Of a stretch of 32,798 nt of DNA, positions 1 to 7,257 are shown piece by piece. A program made the translations under genes and the position numbers. The notes under the pieces are model-generated. The model was not told the origin of the DNA. It searched no databases and saw only the letters and a program-made list of their open reading frames with translations. Position 1 is the stretch's first letter. Each line of letters starts with the position of its first letter. The DNA lies in assembly GCF_003611675.1 (NCBI RefSeq), contig NZ_RAWA01000058.1, positions 1 through 32,798 of the forward strand. The letters run 5' to 3'. This DNA comes from Corallococcus sp. CA053C. Its GTDB lineage: Bacteria > Myxococcota > Myxococcia > Myxococcales > Myxococcaceae.

Positions 1-41
1 GCCGGGCCCCCAGTCCTGCTCCGGCAGGCCACGGAGTGCAT

Positions 42-53
42 CCTTCCGGAAGG
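42..53. repeat. 12-bp perfect palindrome upstream of the YbhN-like gene
   Basis: CCTTCCGGAAGG is a perfect palindrome 26 bp before the start codon. It could be an operator or chance in GC-rich DNA. The rest of 1-79 contains only the ribosome-binding site and no recognisable coding sequence. Confidence 0.3.
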
Positions 54-79
54 CCATCCCACCCGAAGGAAGGAGACCC

Positions 80-1141
80 ATGGAGGGCACCCGCGCGGAA
101 CCCATCCCCGCCGTCGTGGAGCTCCGTGAGCCCCGTGAGCCCCTGGAGCCGCTGGAGGTGCCAGCGAAGCGCCGCAGGGGCTGGTGGATTCCGGGCGCGC
201 TGATGCTCGTCGCGCTGGTCGCCTTCATCCTGTCCCGGCACACGGAGGACAGGCAGTTCCTGGAGCTGCTCCGGCAGGCCCGGCCCGCGTGGCTGGGGGT
301 GGCCGTCGTCTGCCAGGTGGGCACGTACCTGTGCGTGGCGGGCATCTGGTGGACGGTGCTGCACCGGGCCCGGGTGCGCACCTCGCTCTGGTCGCTGGCG
401 CGGCTGTCGCTGATGAAGCTCGCGTTCGATCAGGTCATCCCCACCGGCGGCGTGGGTGGCTCGCTCCTCGTCGGACGCGGCCTGCGGCGCGAAGGCGCGA
501 GCCCCGGCACCTCCGCGGGCGCGGTGCTGCTGACCCTGCTGTGCTTCTACGTCGCGCAGGCGCTGGGCGTGGCCGTGAGCCTCTTCTTCCTCTGGCGCCG
601 CGCGGAGCTGAGCGACTGGATCCAATGGCTCGTCACCGGCTTCGGCGTGCTGGCCCTGGCCATCCCGCTTGGCATCCTCTGGATGACGCGGCACCGCGAG
701 TGGACGCCGGGCCGCTGGGCGAAGCGCATCCCCGCGCTGGGCACCCTGCTCAAGGCCATCGCGGAGGTGCCCCCCGGGATGCTGCTCAACCCCGGCCTGC
801 TCGCGCGCGGCGTCGTCCTCCAGTTGGGCGTCTACGCGCTGGACGCGGCCACGCTGGGCGCCATGCTGCGCGCGCTGGGCCTCCAGGTCCCGCTGAGCAC
901 CGTGTTCGTCAGCTTCATGGTGGCCTCCATGGCGGAGACGGTGTCCATCATCCCCGGCGGCGTGGGCACCTACGAGGCCGCGTCGGTGGGCATGCTCAAC
1001 CTCTTCGGCGTCCCCGTGGAGGCGGCGCTCGCGGGCACCCTGCTCCTGCGCGGCTTCACCCTGTGGCTGCCCCTGGTGCCCGGCCTGTACCTGCTGCGCC
1101 ACACCTTCCGCCGCCGCGCCCCCGGTCAGCAGCCGGGCTGA
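80..1141 (+). CDS. YbhN/LPG-synthase-like integral membrane protein
   Basis: A 353-residue polytopic membrane protein of the lysylphosphatidylglycerol synthase transmembrane-region family (UPF0104/YbhN, PF03706). The N-terminus (about residues 1-33) is a cytoplasmic Pro/Glu-rich stretch with repeated REPxEPLE-like units ending in KRRR. Hydrophobic helices follow to near the C-terminus. Family-typical sequences are FDQVIPTGGVGG (about 116-127) and IIPGGVGTYEA (about 291-301). Only the membrane half is present, with no C-terminal aminoacyl-transferase domain, so it is not a complete MprF; family members are implicated in lipid transport or modification, and the substrate here is unknown. The ATG has a strong AAGGAAGGAG site just upstream. 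It stands alone, followed by the SET gene on the same strand. Family is confident, function is not. Confidence 0.88.
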   Translation: MEGTRAEPIPAVVELREPREPLEPLEVPAKRRRGWWIPGALMLVALVAFILSRHTEDRQFLELLRQARPAWLGVAVVCQVGTYLCVAGIWWTVLHRARVRTSLWSLARLSLMKLAFDQVIPTGGVGGSLLVGRGLRREGASPGTSAGAVLLTLLCFYVAQALGVAVSLFFLWRRAELSDWIQWLVTGFGVLALAIPLGILWMTRHREWTPGRWAKRIPALGTLLKAIAEVPPGMLLNPGLLARGVVLQLGVYALDAATLGAMLRALGLQVPLSTVFVSFMVASMAETVSIIPGGVGTYEAASVGMLNLFGVPVEAALAGTLLLRGFTLWLPLVPGLYLLRHTFRRRAPGQQPG

Positions 1142-1260
1142 CGTCCCCTGCTTCCCCGGCCTCTCGGGGATTCCCGTCCCTGGCGTTGCGCGCTTCCCGT
1201 CACCGCCCGGGTGCGCGATGGTTCGCGTCCGTGGATACCGGTCACGGAGAAGTCACGGAG

Positions 1261-1671
1261 ATGAACCAGGGCGCCGCGCTGTTCCTCCATCCCGGCGTGA
1301 AGGTCCGGCCGTGCGAGTGGGGGATGGGCGTCTTCACCGACACCTTCATCGCCGCGGGCGACCTCATCGAGGAGTGTCATTACCTCAAGGTCCCCCAGCG
1401 GCAGTGCCGCGGCGAACCGCTGGACGACTACGTCTTTGAAATCCGCTGGCACCGCCACGAGGAGCCCCGGAAGGGTGACTGGGTCGCGCTCGTGATGGGC
1501 TACGGGATGATCTACAATCACGCCACGGAACCCAACGCGTCCTACACCCGCGCCGAGGACCGTGATGTGTTCCGCTATCACGCACTGCGGGACATCCACC
1601 CCGGCGAGCAGATCTTCATCAGCTACGGGGAGAACTGGTGGACCGCGCGCGGAGAAGAAGTCCCTCCCTGA
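1261..1671 (+). CDS. SET-domain protein
   Basis: A 136-residue, stand-alone SET domain (SAM-dependent lysine methyltransferase fold). Visible SET signatures are an N-terminal GMGVFTDTFIAAGDLIEE strand region (21-38), the NHxxxPN cofactor motif as YNHATEPNAS (85-94), and the closing GEQIFISYG with the conserved Tyr at 122 (115-123). No pre-SET or post-SET cysteine cluster is present, which is usual for short bacterial SET proteins. Such proteins can methylate lysines of cellular proteins; the target here is unknown. The ATG lies after GGAGAAGTCACGGAG, giving a Shine-Dalgarno match about 10 nt upstream. The same frame stays open far upstream inside the preceding gene, but that part is Arg/Ala/Pro-rich out-of-frame sequence and is excluded. 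The gene is free-standing; about 120 bp separates it from the upstream gene. Confidence 0.85.
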   Translation: MNQGAALFLHPGVKVRPCEWGMGVFTDTFIAAGDLIEECHYLKVPQRQCRGEPLDDYVFEIRWHRHEEPRKGDWVALVMGYGMIYNHATEPNASYTRAEDRDVFRYHALRDIHPGEQIFISYGENWWTARGEEVPP

Positions 1672-1781
1672 GTCGTCTTCCACCGTGTGCGCGCACCCGA
1701 CAGGTGTGCCTCTTTCCCAGGCCCCGCGGGGTCGCCTTCTTCCTCTTGGAAAGGGCGAAACGTGCGGAAATCAATTCCCCG

Positions 1782-1810
1782 CTGAAAGCGTGGGACGCAA
1801 CCAGTACACT
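1782..1810 (+). promoter_or_regulatory. candidate sigma-70-type promoter for the DUF1592/DUF1552 operon
   Basis: CTGAAA (1782-1787) and TACACT (1805-1810) are separated by 17 bp, each matching four of six consensus bases, 57 bp before the DUF1592 start codon. The stretch is locally less GC-rich than its surroundings. Prediction by eye only. Confidence 0.35.
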
Positions 1811-1867
1811 GCAGCACGCCTGTGCGCCGGTCTCCAGGCCGCGCGGGTGCGAGGAATTCCAGACACC

Positions 1868-3484
1868 ATGCCATTGCGTCGTTTCGTCCTGTCCTCCGCT
1901 CTCGTGCTGTCCGCTTCCGCCTGCACCGGCAACATCGGTGGCGCGGACGAGACGCCCGAAAGCGCGGCGGCCCCCGCGCGCGTGCGCCGGCTGACCCGCG
2001 AGGAGTTCAACAAGTCCGCCTCCGCGGTGCTGGGCTCCTCCGTCGACGTCGCCCAGGGCTTCGCCGCCGAGGACACCATCCTCGGCTTCTCCACCCACGA
2101 GCGGCTCCAGGTGACGTCGCTGCTGGCGGATCAGATCGACACCGCCGCGCTCACGCTGGCCGAAGAGGGCAGGTCACAGCTGAGCGACCTGTACGCGTGT
2201 CCTTCCGGCAAGAGCCAGGACGACTGCGCGAAGGCCTTCATCCAGAAGGTGGGCCAGCGCGCCTTCCGCCGGCCCGTCACCCCGGAGGAGGAGGCCGACC
2301 TGCTGGCGCTCTTCAACGCGGGCAAGCAGGGCGGGACCATGAGCACGGGCGCGGAGCTGGTGCTCCAGGCGCTCTTCTCCTCCGCGTCGTTCCTGTACCG
2401 CACGGAGCTGGGCCCCACCACCGCCCGCAAGGGCCAGGTCGTGGAGCTGACCCCCTACGAGGTCGCCTCCGAGCTGTCCTTCATGGTGACCGGCGGTCCC
2501 CCGGACGACACGCTGCTCGCCGCCGCCCAGGCCGGCACGCTCACGTCACCGGACGAGCGCGAGAAGCAGGCGCGCCGGCTGCTGCAGACCGCGGACGCGC
2601 GCCTGAAGCTGCGCCAGTTCTTCATTGAATGGCTGGGGCTCAACGGCCTCAACAAGGTCAACAAGAACAACCAGGTGTACCCGGACTACAGCGTGGACTT
2701 CCGCGACTCCATGGTTCGGGAGCGCAACGCCTTCATCGACTCCGTCGTGAAGGACCACGCGGGCTCCGTGCAGGAGCTGCTGAGCGCGAACTACTCGTAT
2801 GTGGATGAGACGCTCGCGAACTACTACGGCGGCCTCTCACGCACCAACGTGGACGACGAGGGCATGGGCCGCGTCACGCTGCCGCCGGAGCGGCTGGGCA
2901 TCCTCACGCAGGCGGGCGTGATGTCCACCTACGCCCACTTCGACTCGTCCTCGCCCATCAAGCGCGGCAAGTTCGTGCTCACGCGCCTGTTGTGCCGCAC
3001 GGTGCCGCCGCCGCCGGCCAACGTGTCCACCATTCCCCCGGCCGTGTCGGAGGACAGCACCACCCGTCAGCGCTTCGCGGCGCACACCAGCAACCCGGCC
3101 TGCGCGGGCTGCCACAAGACCATCGACCCCATGGGCTTCGGCATGGAGGACTTCGACGGCCTGGGCCAGCACCGCACCGAGGAGAACGGGCACACCGTGG
3201 ACGCCAGCGGCGGCGTGGTGGCCCCGGACGGCACCATCACGGCGCCCTTCACCGGCGGCGCGCAGCTGGCGCGCTACCTGTCCACGAACGACGAGCTGGC
3301 CAACTGCGTGCCCTTGCAGTTCGTGCGCTATGCGATGGGGCGTGACGAGCACGCCTCGGACGCGGCGCTGCTCGCCGCCATGCGCACGGGCGCCTATCGC
3401 ACGGACCAGCTGAAAGTCACCGAAGCCCTCGTCAGCCTGGTGCGCTCGGCCTCCTTCACGCAGCGGCGCCTCCCCACCCGTTGA
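1868..3484 (+). CDS. DUF1592-family lipoprotein with c-type haem motif
   Basis: A 538-residue exported lipoprotein. The signal peptide ends in a lipobox with the modified Cys at residue 19 (SASAC). The order matches the multi-domain DUF1587/1595/1592/1588/1585 proteins of planctomycetes and myxobacteria: VRRLTREEFNKS near the N-terminus; AFRRPVTPEEEADL (DUF1595-like); a central DUF1592 block; then GILTQAGVMSTYAHFD and SSPIKRGKFVLTRLLC (DUF1588). CAGCH (412-416) is a CxxCH haem c attachment site, followed by DPMGFGMEDFDGLG and a DUF1585-like end. It may be a cytochrome-linked envelope redox or structural protein; no reaction is established. The ATG at 1868 was chosen because it begins the signal peptide; the frame is open upstream but non-coding in character. 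Its stop overlaps the start region of the DUF1552 gene, so the two form an operon. Confidence 0.9.
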   Translation: MPLRRFVLSSALVLSASACTGNIGGADETPESAAAPARVRRLTREEFNKSASAVLGSSVDVAQGFAAEDTILGFSTHERLQVTSLLADQIDTAALTLAEEGRSQLSDLYACPSGKSQDDCAKAFIQKVGQRAFRRPVTPEEEADLLALFNAGKQGGTMSTGAELVLQALFSSASFLYRTELGPTTARKGQVVELTPYEVASELSFMVTGGPPDDTLLAAAQAGTLTSPDEREKQARRLLQTADARLKLRQFFIEWLGLNGLNKVNKNNQVYPDYSVDFRDSMVRERNAFIDSVVKDHAGSVQELLSANYSYVDETLANYYGGLSRTNVDDEGMGRVTLPPERLGILTQAGVMSTYAHFDSSSPIKRGKFVLTRLLCRTVPPPPANVSTIPPAVSEDSTTRQRFAAHTSNPACAGCHKTIDPMGFGMEDFDGLGQHRTEENGHTVDASGGVVAPDGTITAPFTGGAQLARYLSTNDELANCVPLQFVRYAMGRDEHASDAALLAAMRTGAYRTDQLKVTEALVSLVRSASFTQRRLPTR

Positions 3485-3495
3485 GCCAGAACCCC

Positions 3496-4878
3496 ATGCC
3501 CCGCGACATTTCCCGACGCAGCATCCTGAAGCTCCTGTCCGGCACGGCCATGGCGGCGCCCTTCGCGCACCTGCTCACCAGCTCCGTGGCCGAAGCGGCG
3601 GACGCCGCCCCGTTGCGCTTCATCGCCCTGTTCACCCCCCACGGCGTCCTGCCGGAGTACTGGACCCCCAAGGGCGGTGAGCAGGACTTCAACATCGACT
3701 TCGAGAACTCCGTCCTCCAGCCGCTCCAGCGCCACCGCTCCAAGCTGCTGGTGCTGGACGGCCTGGACTACCGCGTCCTCTATGAGCACGGCCGCACCGG
3801 CCACGAGGGCGGCCCCGTCACCTTCCTCACCGGCAGCCAGGTGGTGGTGGACAGCGGCGACGAGCTGCCCTCGGGCGCGTCCCTGGACCAGGTGATTGGC
3901 AACGCGGTGGGCGGCGTCACCCAGTTCCGCTCGCTGCAGCTGCACGCCTTCGAGCAGTTCGGCGCCCAGCACGTCTACAACAGCATCAGCTTCACGGAGA
4001 ACGGCTCGCGCGTGCCGTTCGAACTGAACCCCGCCAACGTCTACAAGCGCCTCTTCGGCTCCATGGGCGGCTCCAGCGCGGAGGCGCAGGCCATCCTGCT
4101 CAAGCGCAAGAGCCTGATGGACTACCTCATCAAGGACGCCACCCGGCTGAAGAAGCGACTGGCGGCCACGGAAGGGCAGAAGCTGGACACGCACCTGGCG
4201 GCGCTGCGCGACATCGAGCGGCGGCTCACCAACACGGGCGCGCTGGGGTGCGTGAAGCCGGAGGAGCCGTCGGACGGCTTGAGCGACCTGGGCGACCTCG
4301 GCAACATGCCCGGCCTCACCCAGCTGCACCTGGACCTCATCGCCCGCGCGTTCGCCTGTGATTTGACGCGCGTGGTGACGATGACCATCCCCGGGCCGTC
4401 CATGCCGTGGATTGGCATTGATGAAGACATCCACAACGACATCGCGCACCGCACCGACACCCAGACGGAGCCGGACCGCACGGCCATCCGCCTGAAGATG
4501 GTGAAGGTGCAGCAGTGGTACGCCGAACAGGTGGCCAGCCTCATGGACAGCCTGGCGGCCATCCCGGAGGGCAGCGGCACCGTGCTCGACAACACCGTCA
4601 TCCTCTGGGGGAACGAGCTGGGGGACGCGGCCGGCCACATGAACGTGTCCATCCCCACGGTGCTGGCGGGCGGCGCGGGCGGGAAGTTCCGCATGGGCCG
4701 CTACCTGCGCCTGCGCCCCGGCAAGGACCCCCTGGGCAGCTGGCCGGGCCCGGGCAGCCCGCTGCCGGGCGCGGTGGAGCACAACAAGCTGCTCACCTCC
4801 ATCGCCCAGGCCTTCGGCGTCAACGTGGACCGCTTCGGCCACCCGGACTACACCGGCACGCTGTCCGGCCTCACCTGA
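3496..4878 (+). CDS. DUF1552-family Tat-exported protein
   Basis: A 460-residue DUF1552 protein, the usual genomic partner of DUF1592 proteins. The N-terminus MPRDISRRSILKLL is a twin-arginine signal (R7-R8), so export in folded form is expected. The body carries LRFIALFTPHGVLPEYW, GHEGGPVTFLTG and VILWGNELGD with DAAGHMNVSIP close behind, resembling the alkaline-phosphatase-like DUF1501/DUF1552 superfamily; a phosphatase activity is not shown. A TTG at 3481 overlaps the DUF1592 stop (TTGA) and would add five residues; the ATG at 3496 is preferred because it directly precedes the Tat motif. Translation is probably coupled to the upstream gene. The pair ends at a strong hairpin. Confidence 0.9.
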   Translation: MPRDISRRSILKLLSGTAMAAPFAHLLTSSVAEAADAAPLRFIALFTPHGVLPEYWTPKGGEQDFNIDFENSVLQPLQRHRSKLLVLDGLDYRVLYEHGRTGHEGGPVTFLTGSQVVVDSGDELPSGASLDQVIGNAVGGVTQFRSLQLHAFEQFGAQHVYNSISFTENGSRVPFELNPANVYKRLFGSMGGSSAEAQAILLKRKSLMDYLIKDATRLKKRLAATEGQKLDTHLAALRDIERRLTNTGALGCVKPEEPSDGLSDLGDLGNMPGLTQLHLDLIARAFACDLTRVVTMTIPGPSMPWIGIDEDIHNDIAHRTDTQTEPDRTAIRLKMVKVQQWYAEQVASLMDSLAAIPEGSGTVLDNTVILWGNELGDAAGHMNVSIPTVLAGGAGGKFRMGRYLRLRPGKDPLGSWPGPGSPLPGAVEHNKLLTSIAQAFGVNVDRFGHPDYTGTLSGLT

Positions 4879-4915
4879 CCGGGCTCCGGAGCTCTGGGGC
4901 CGTCTGAAACGACAA

Positions 4916-4950
4916 CGGGAGCGGGCCTGGATGCTGGCCCGCTCCCGCTT
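4916..4950. terminator. bidirectional rho-independent terminator
   Basis: A 12-bp perfect stem (4916-4927 with 4936-4947) and an 8-nt loop, followed on the + strand by CTTTCATTT. It sits between the convergent DUF1552 and pectinacetylesterase genes and can serve both. Confidence 0.8.
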
Positions 4951-4976
4951 TCATTTCCGGGGTGCGACGGTGGGGG

Positions 4977-6281
4977 CTACCCGCCGAGCGCGCCGTTGAT
5001 GAGGGGCGCGAGGATGCTCATGCCGGCGTCCTCGTTGTTGTAGTTGTTCGCCGGCTCGTAGATGCGCACGCGCTGGTTGCCGTTGATGAAGCGGCTGAGG
5101 AAGACGTCCATCGGCACGAACTCGCTGTGGCAGGCGTAGGACTGCCAGGGGCTGGAGGCGTACTCGTACCAGTACTTCTTCTCCATGCGCTGGCAGGCGT
5201 GCGCGCCCACGAACGTGATGATGGTGCTGCAGTGGCTGGCGTTGATGGCCCGCTGGTGGGGGATGAAGTAGCTGAAGTTGTTGTACTTGTTCAGCTCCGC
5301 GACCAGCGCGTCCTGGTCCTGCTTCCAGTAGGCGTGGATGGACGCCTCGTCGTTGGGCGTCTTGAAGCGCTCATACGAGTAGCGCGAATAGTTGAAGTCC
5401 TGCGTGTAGCCCGTGTACGCCAGCTGGTCGTTCGGGAACTCGGTGGCGACCATGCGGTTGATGGTGCCCAGGTCGTTGATGTTGAAGCTGGCCGGCAGCA
5501 GGCCGAACACCGAGTCCAGGTTCCACGACGAGCGGATCTTGTCGTGCAGGGGGCGCGACAGCGAGTTCAGGCTGGGCGCCATGAAGACGGGGCCGGAGTC
5601 GTTGAGCAGGTAGCCGCGCGCCGGGTTGATGGCCTTGCGGATGAAGTAGTAGCCGGACGACGTGGACGTGCCGCCCGCGCTGTAGCCCGTCACGAGCAGC
5701 TTCTGCACGCTGGGGAAGTTCTGCTTGGCGAAGTTCGCCGCGGCGATCGTGTTGGTGTAGCCGGAGTGGTACCAGGTGAGCGGCGGGTTCGCGCCCGTGG
5801 TGTCCGTGTACGTCTTCACGTTGTTGCCGATGTGCACGTCGCCCGTGCAGTACGGCAGGTAGACGATGTTCCAGTCCTTCGTGACGATGTCCTTGCGGTC
5901 ACGGAAGGGCAGGCCCGGGTCCGCCCCGTTGACGATGGGGGACACGTACTTGGCCGTGAACTGCGTCATGTAGTCGTCGGAGATGCCGTTGGGGTTCGCC
6001 GCCCCCAGGATGCCCGTGCGGCCGCTACAGGAATCGTAGTCCCAGCACGCGCCGCCACCTTCCATCATGAACAGCAGGTTGGGCGAACCCGTGCGGTGCA
6101 CGAAGAACTTGTACTGCGAACCGTTGCCACACTTGGTACCGGGCAGCGTCACCTTCTCCCAGTTGTAGGTGTTGCCGCCGTCCACCAGCACGTCGACGAT
6201 GCCTTCCACCAGCACCTCGGCGCGAGCGGAGCTCACGGGGGCGGCGAGGGCCAGAAGGCTCATCCAGAGAAACGGTTTCAT
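4977..6281 (-). CDS. secreted pectinacetylesterase/Notum-like serine hydrolase
   Basis: A 434-residue protein with a Sec signal peptide (hydrophobic core 4-17, probable cleavage near SARA-EV at 21-22). The body fits the pectinacetylesterase family (PF03283), which also includes Notum carboxylesterases. [14 protein letters not shown] (72-85) matches the family's oxyanion-hole region, and GYSAGG (199-204) is the nucleophile elbow with Ser201. Downstream NASHCST and the C-terminal third hold candidate catalytic His/Asp, not assigned with certainty. Many Cys residues suggest disulfides outside the cytoplasm. In a predator it could deacylate polysaccharide or lipidated substrates; the substrate is unknown. 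GGAGG sits 6 nt upstream of the ATG. It converges with the DUF1552 gene and diverges from the gene at 6562. Confidence 0.85.
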   Translation of the reverse strand: MKPFLWMSLLALAAPVSSARAEVLVEGIVDVLVDGGNTYNWEKVTLPGTKCGNGSQYKFFVHRTGSPNLLFMMEGGGACWDYDSCSGRTGILGAANPNGISDDYMTQFTAKYVSPIVNGADPGLPFRDRKDIVTKDWNIVYLPYCTGDVHIGNNVKTYTDTTGANPPLTWYHSGYTNTIAAANFAKQNFPSVQKLLVTGYSAGGTSTSSGYYFIRKAINPARGYLLNDSGPVFMAPSLNSLSRPLHDKIRSSWNLDSVFGLLPASFNINDLGTINRMVATEFPNDQLAYTGYTQDFNYSRYSYERFKTPNDEASIHAYWKQDQDALVAELNKYNNFSYFIPHQRAINASHCSTIITFVGAHACQRMEKKYWYEYASSPWQSYACHSEFVPMDVFLSRFINGNQRVRIYEPANNYNNEDAGMSILAPLINGALGG

Positions 6282-6323
6282 GCGGCTTCCTCCAAGGGGG
6301 GAGTGAATGGGGTGCGGCCGCGG

Positions 6324-6329
6324 ATGATA
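6324..6329 (-). promoter_or_regulatory. candidate -10 element for the pectinacetylesterase gene
   Basis: Read on the minus strand, TATCAT (5 of 6 consensus) lies about 42 bp upstream of the start codon, preceded 16 bp further by a weak TTACGA. The divergent interval 6282-6561 is the most AT-rich part of the left half and includes the near-palindrome ATGAATTTCAT (about 6381-6391). Confidence 0.3.
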
Positions 6330-6561
6330 CGGGTTTGCCTATCAGTCGTAAGCCCGGAAGGTGCGCTTGCGCAGAAAATAATGAATTTCATGGAGGGTGC
6401 AGCTTTCCATCCGGCAGGGCTGGAGTTGCCGCTTTGCGTCAGGAGTTGAACAGTCTTTGATGCGGCGCGCCATGTCTTAAATGTATCATTTGCGCGGTGC
6501 GTTGCGGGTGCGGTGTGAGCGGGTTGCGGTGGGCGTCCGGCGCGCGGTATGGCCTTTCCGC

Positions 6562-7257
6562 ATGAGCACGCGCGCGCGATGGAAGTTGCCCCTGGCCACG
6601 GCGGGAGTCCTCGCCCTGGCGGTGGGGGCCTGGCTGGCCCTGGCTGGCAATGGCCCCCGGGCCGACGACGGCGCGGCGTCCGGGCCCCCTCCAGCCGCGA
6701 TGACGCCCGACACGCGGCCTCCGCCGGTGTTCGCGTCCCCGTCCGGGGTGCCGCGCACGCGGGACGGCGGGCTGGACCTGGCGGGCGCGGCGGCGGCGCA
6801 GGTGCAGTCGCCTCCGGAGGAGGAGCCGTCGGGGCCCTACCCGGCGGACCTGGAGGCGCTGCGCGCGAAGCTGCCGGACAACCTGTACTGGGACACCGGC
6901 GTGCCCACCCAGGAGCCGGCGGAGCTGCGCCGGCGCGCGGAGGTGGAGGCGAAGTGGAACACCCTCTTCGGCAAGGTGCAGTCCAACGAGGCCACCGAGG
7001 CGGAGGTGAAGCAGTACTACGAGCACCGCCGCAAGGTGTCCGAGGACGCCATCTCCTTCGCCACCACGATGCTCGCGGACTACGGCGACAAGCTGCCGGC
7101 CCAGGACAAGGGGCTGTTGGAGTTGAGCGTGCGCATGCACCGTACGCGGCTGTCGGAGCTTCCCCGGCAGCAGGAGGAGGCGCTCGCGCGCCGCGAGGCC
7201 CATGCCCAGCGGCAGCGCGAGTGGCGTGAGCAGGGCGGTGGTGCCCGTCAGCCCTGA
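6562..7257 (+). CDS. hypothetical membrane-anchored protein
   Basis: A 231-residue protein, family not recognised. A basic start (MSTRARWK) is followed by one hydrophobic segment (about 9-28), then a Pro/Ala-rich linker (30-80) and a charged helical C-terminal domain of about 140 residues (ADLEALRAKLPDNLYWDTG onward) rich in Glu/Arg/Gln. This looks like an N-terminal signal anchor holding a periplasmic helical domain. Upstream in-frame codons to 6481 are Arg/Val-rich and unlike the rest, so the ATG at 6562 is taken as the start. The last 10 bp overlap the convergent HelD-like gene. A single-pass envelope protein of the type often annotated 'hypothetical' in myxobacteria. Confidence 0.75.
   Translation: MSTRARWKLPLATAGVLALAVGAWLALAGNGPRADDGAASGPPPAAMTPDTRPPPVFASPSGVPRTRDGGLDLAGAAAAQVQSPPEEEPSGPYPADLEALRAKLPDNLYWDTGVPTQEPAELRRRAEVEAKWNTLFGKVQSNEATEAEVKQYYEHRRKVSEDAISFATTMLADYGDKLPAQDKGLLELSVRMHRTRLSELPRQQEEALARREAHAQRQREWREQGGGARQP

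Noticed and set aside
184-1260. Long open plus-strand frame leading into the SET gene
   Set aside because: It is out of frame with the YbhN-like gene and translates to Arg/Ala/Pro/Gly-rich sequence typical of shadow frames in GC-rich DNA; only the SET part from 1261 looks like protein.
3394-4842. 482-residue minus-strand frame opposite the DUF1552 gene
   Set aside because: Composition is Ala/Val/Arg/His-rich with no motif; the plus strand carries a recognisable Tat-exported DUF1552 protein.
4962-6449. 495-residue plus-strand frame opposite the pectinacetylesterase
   Set aside because: Repetitive Val/Arg/Gly-rich antisense translation with no motif, whereas the minus strand has signal peptide and GxSxG.
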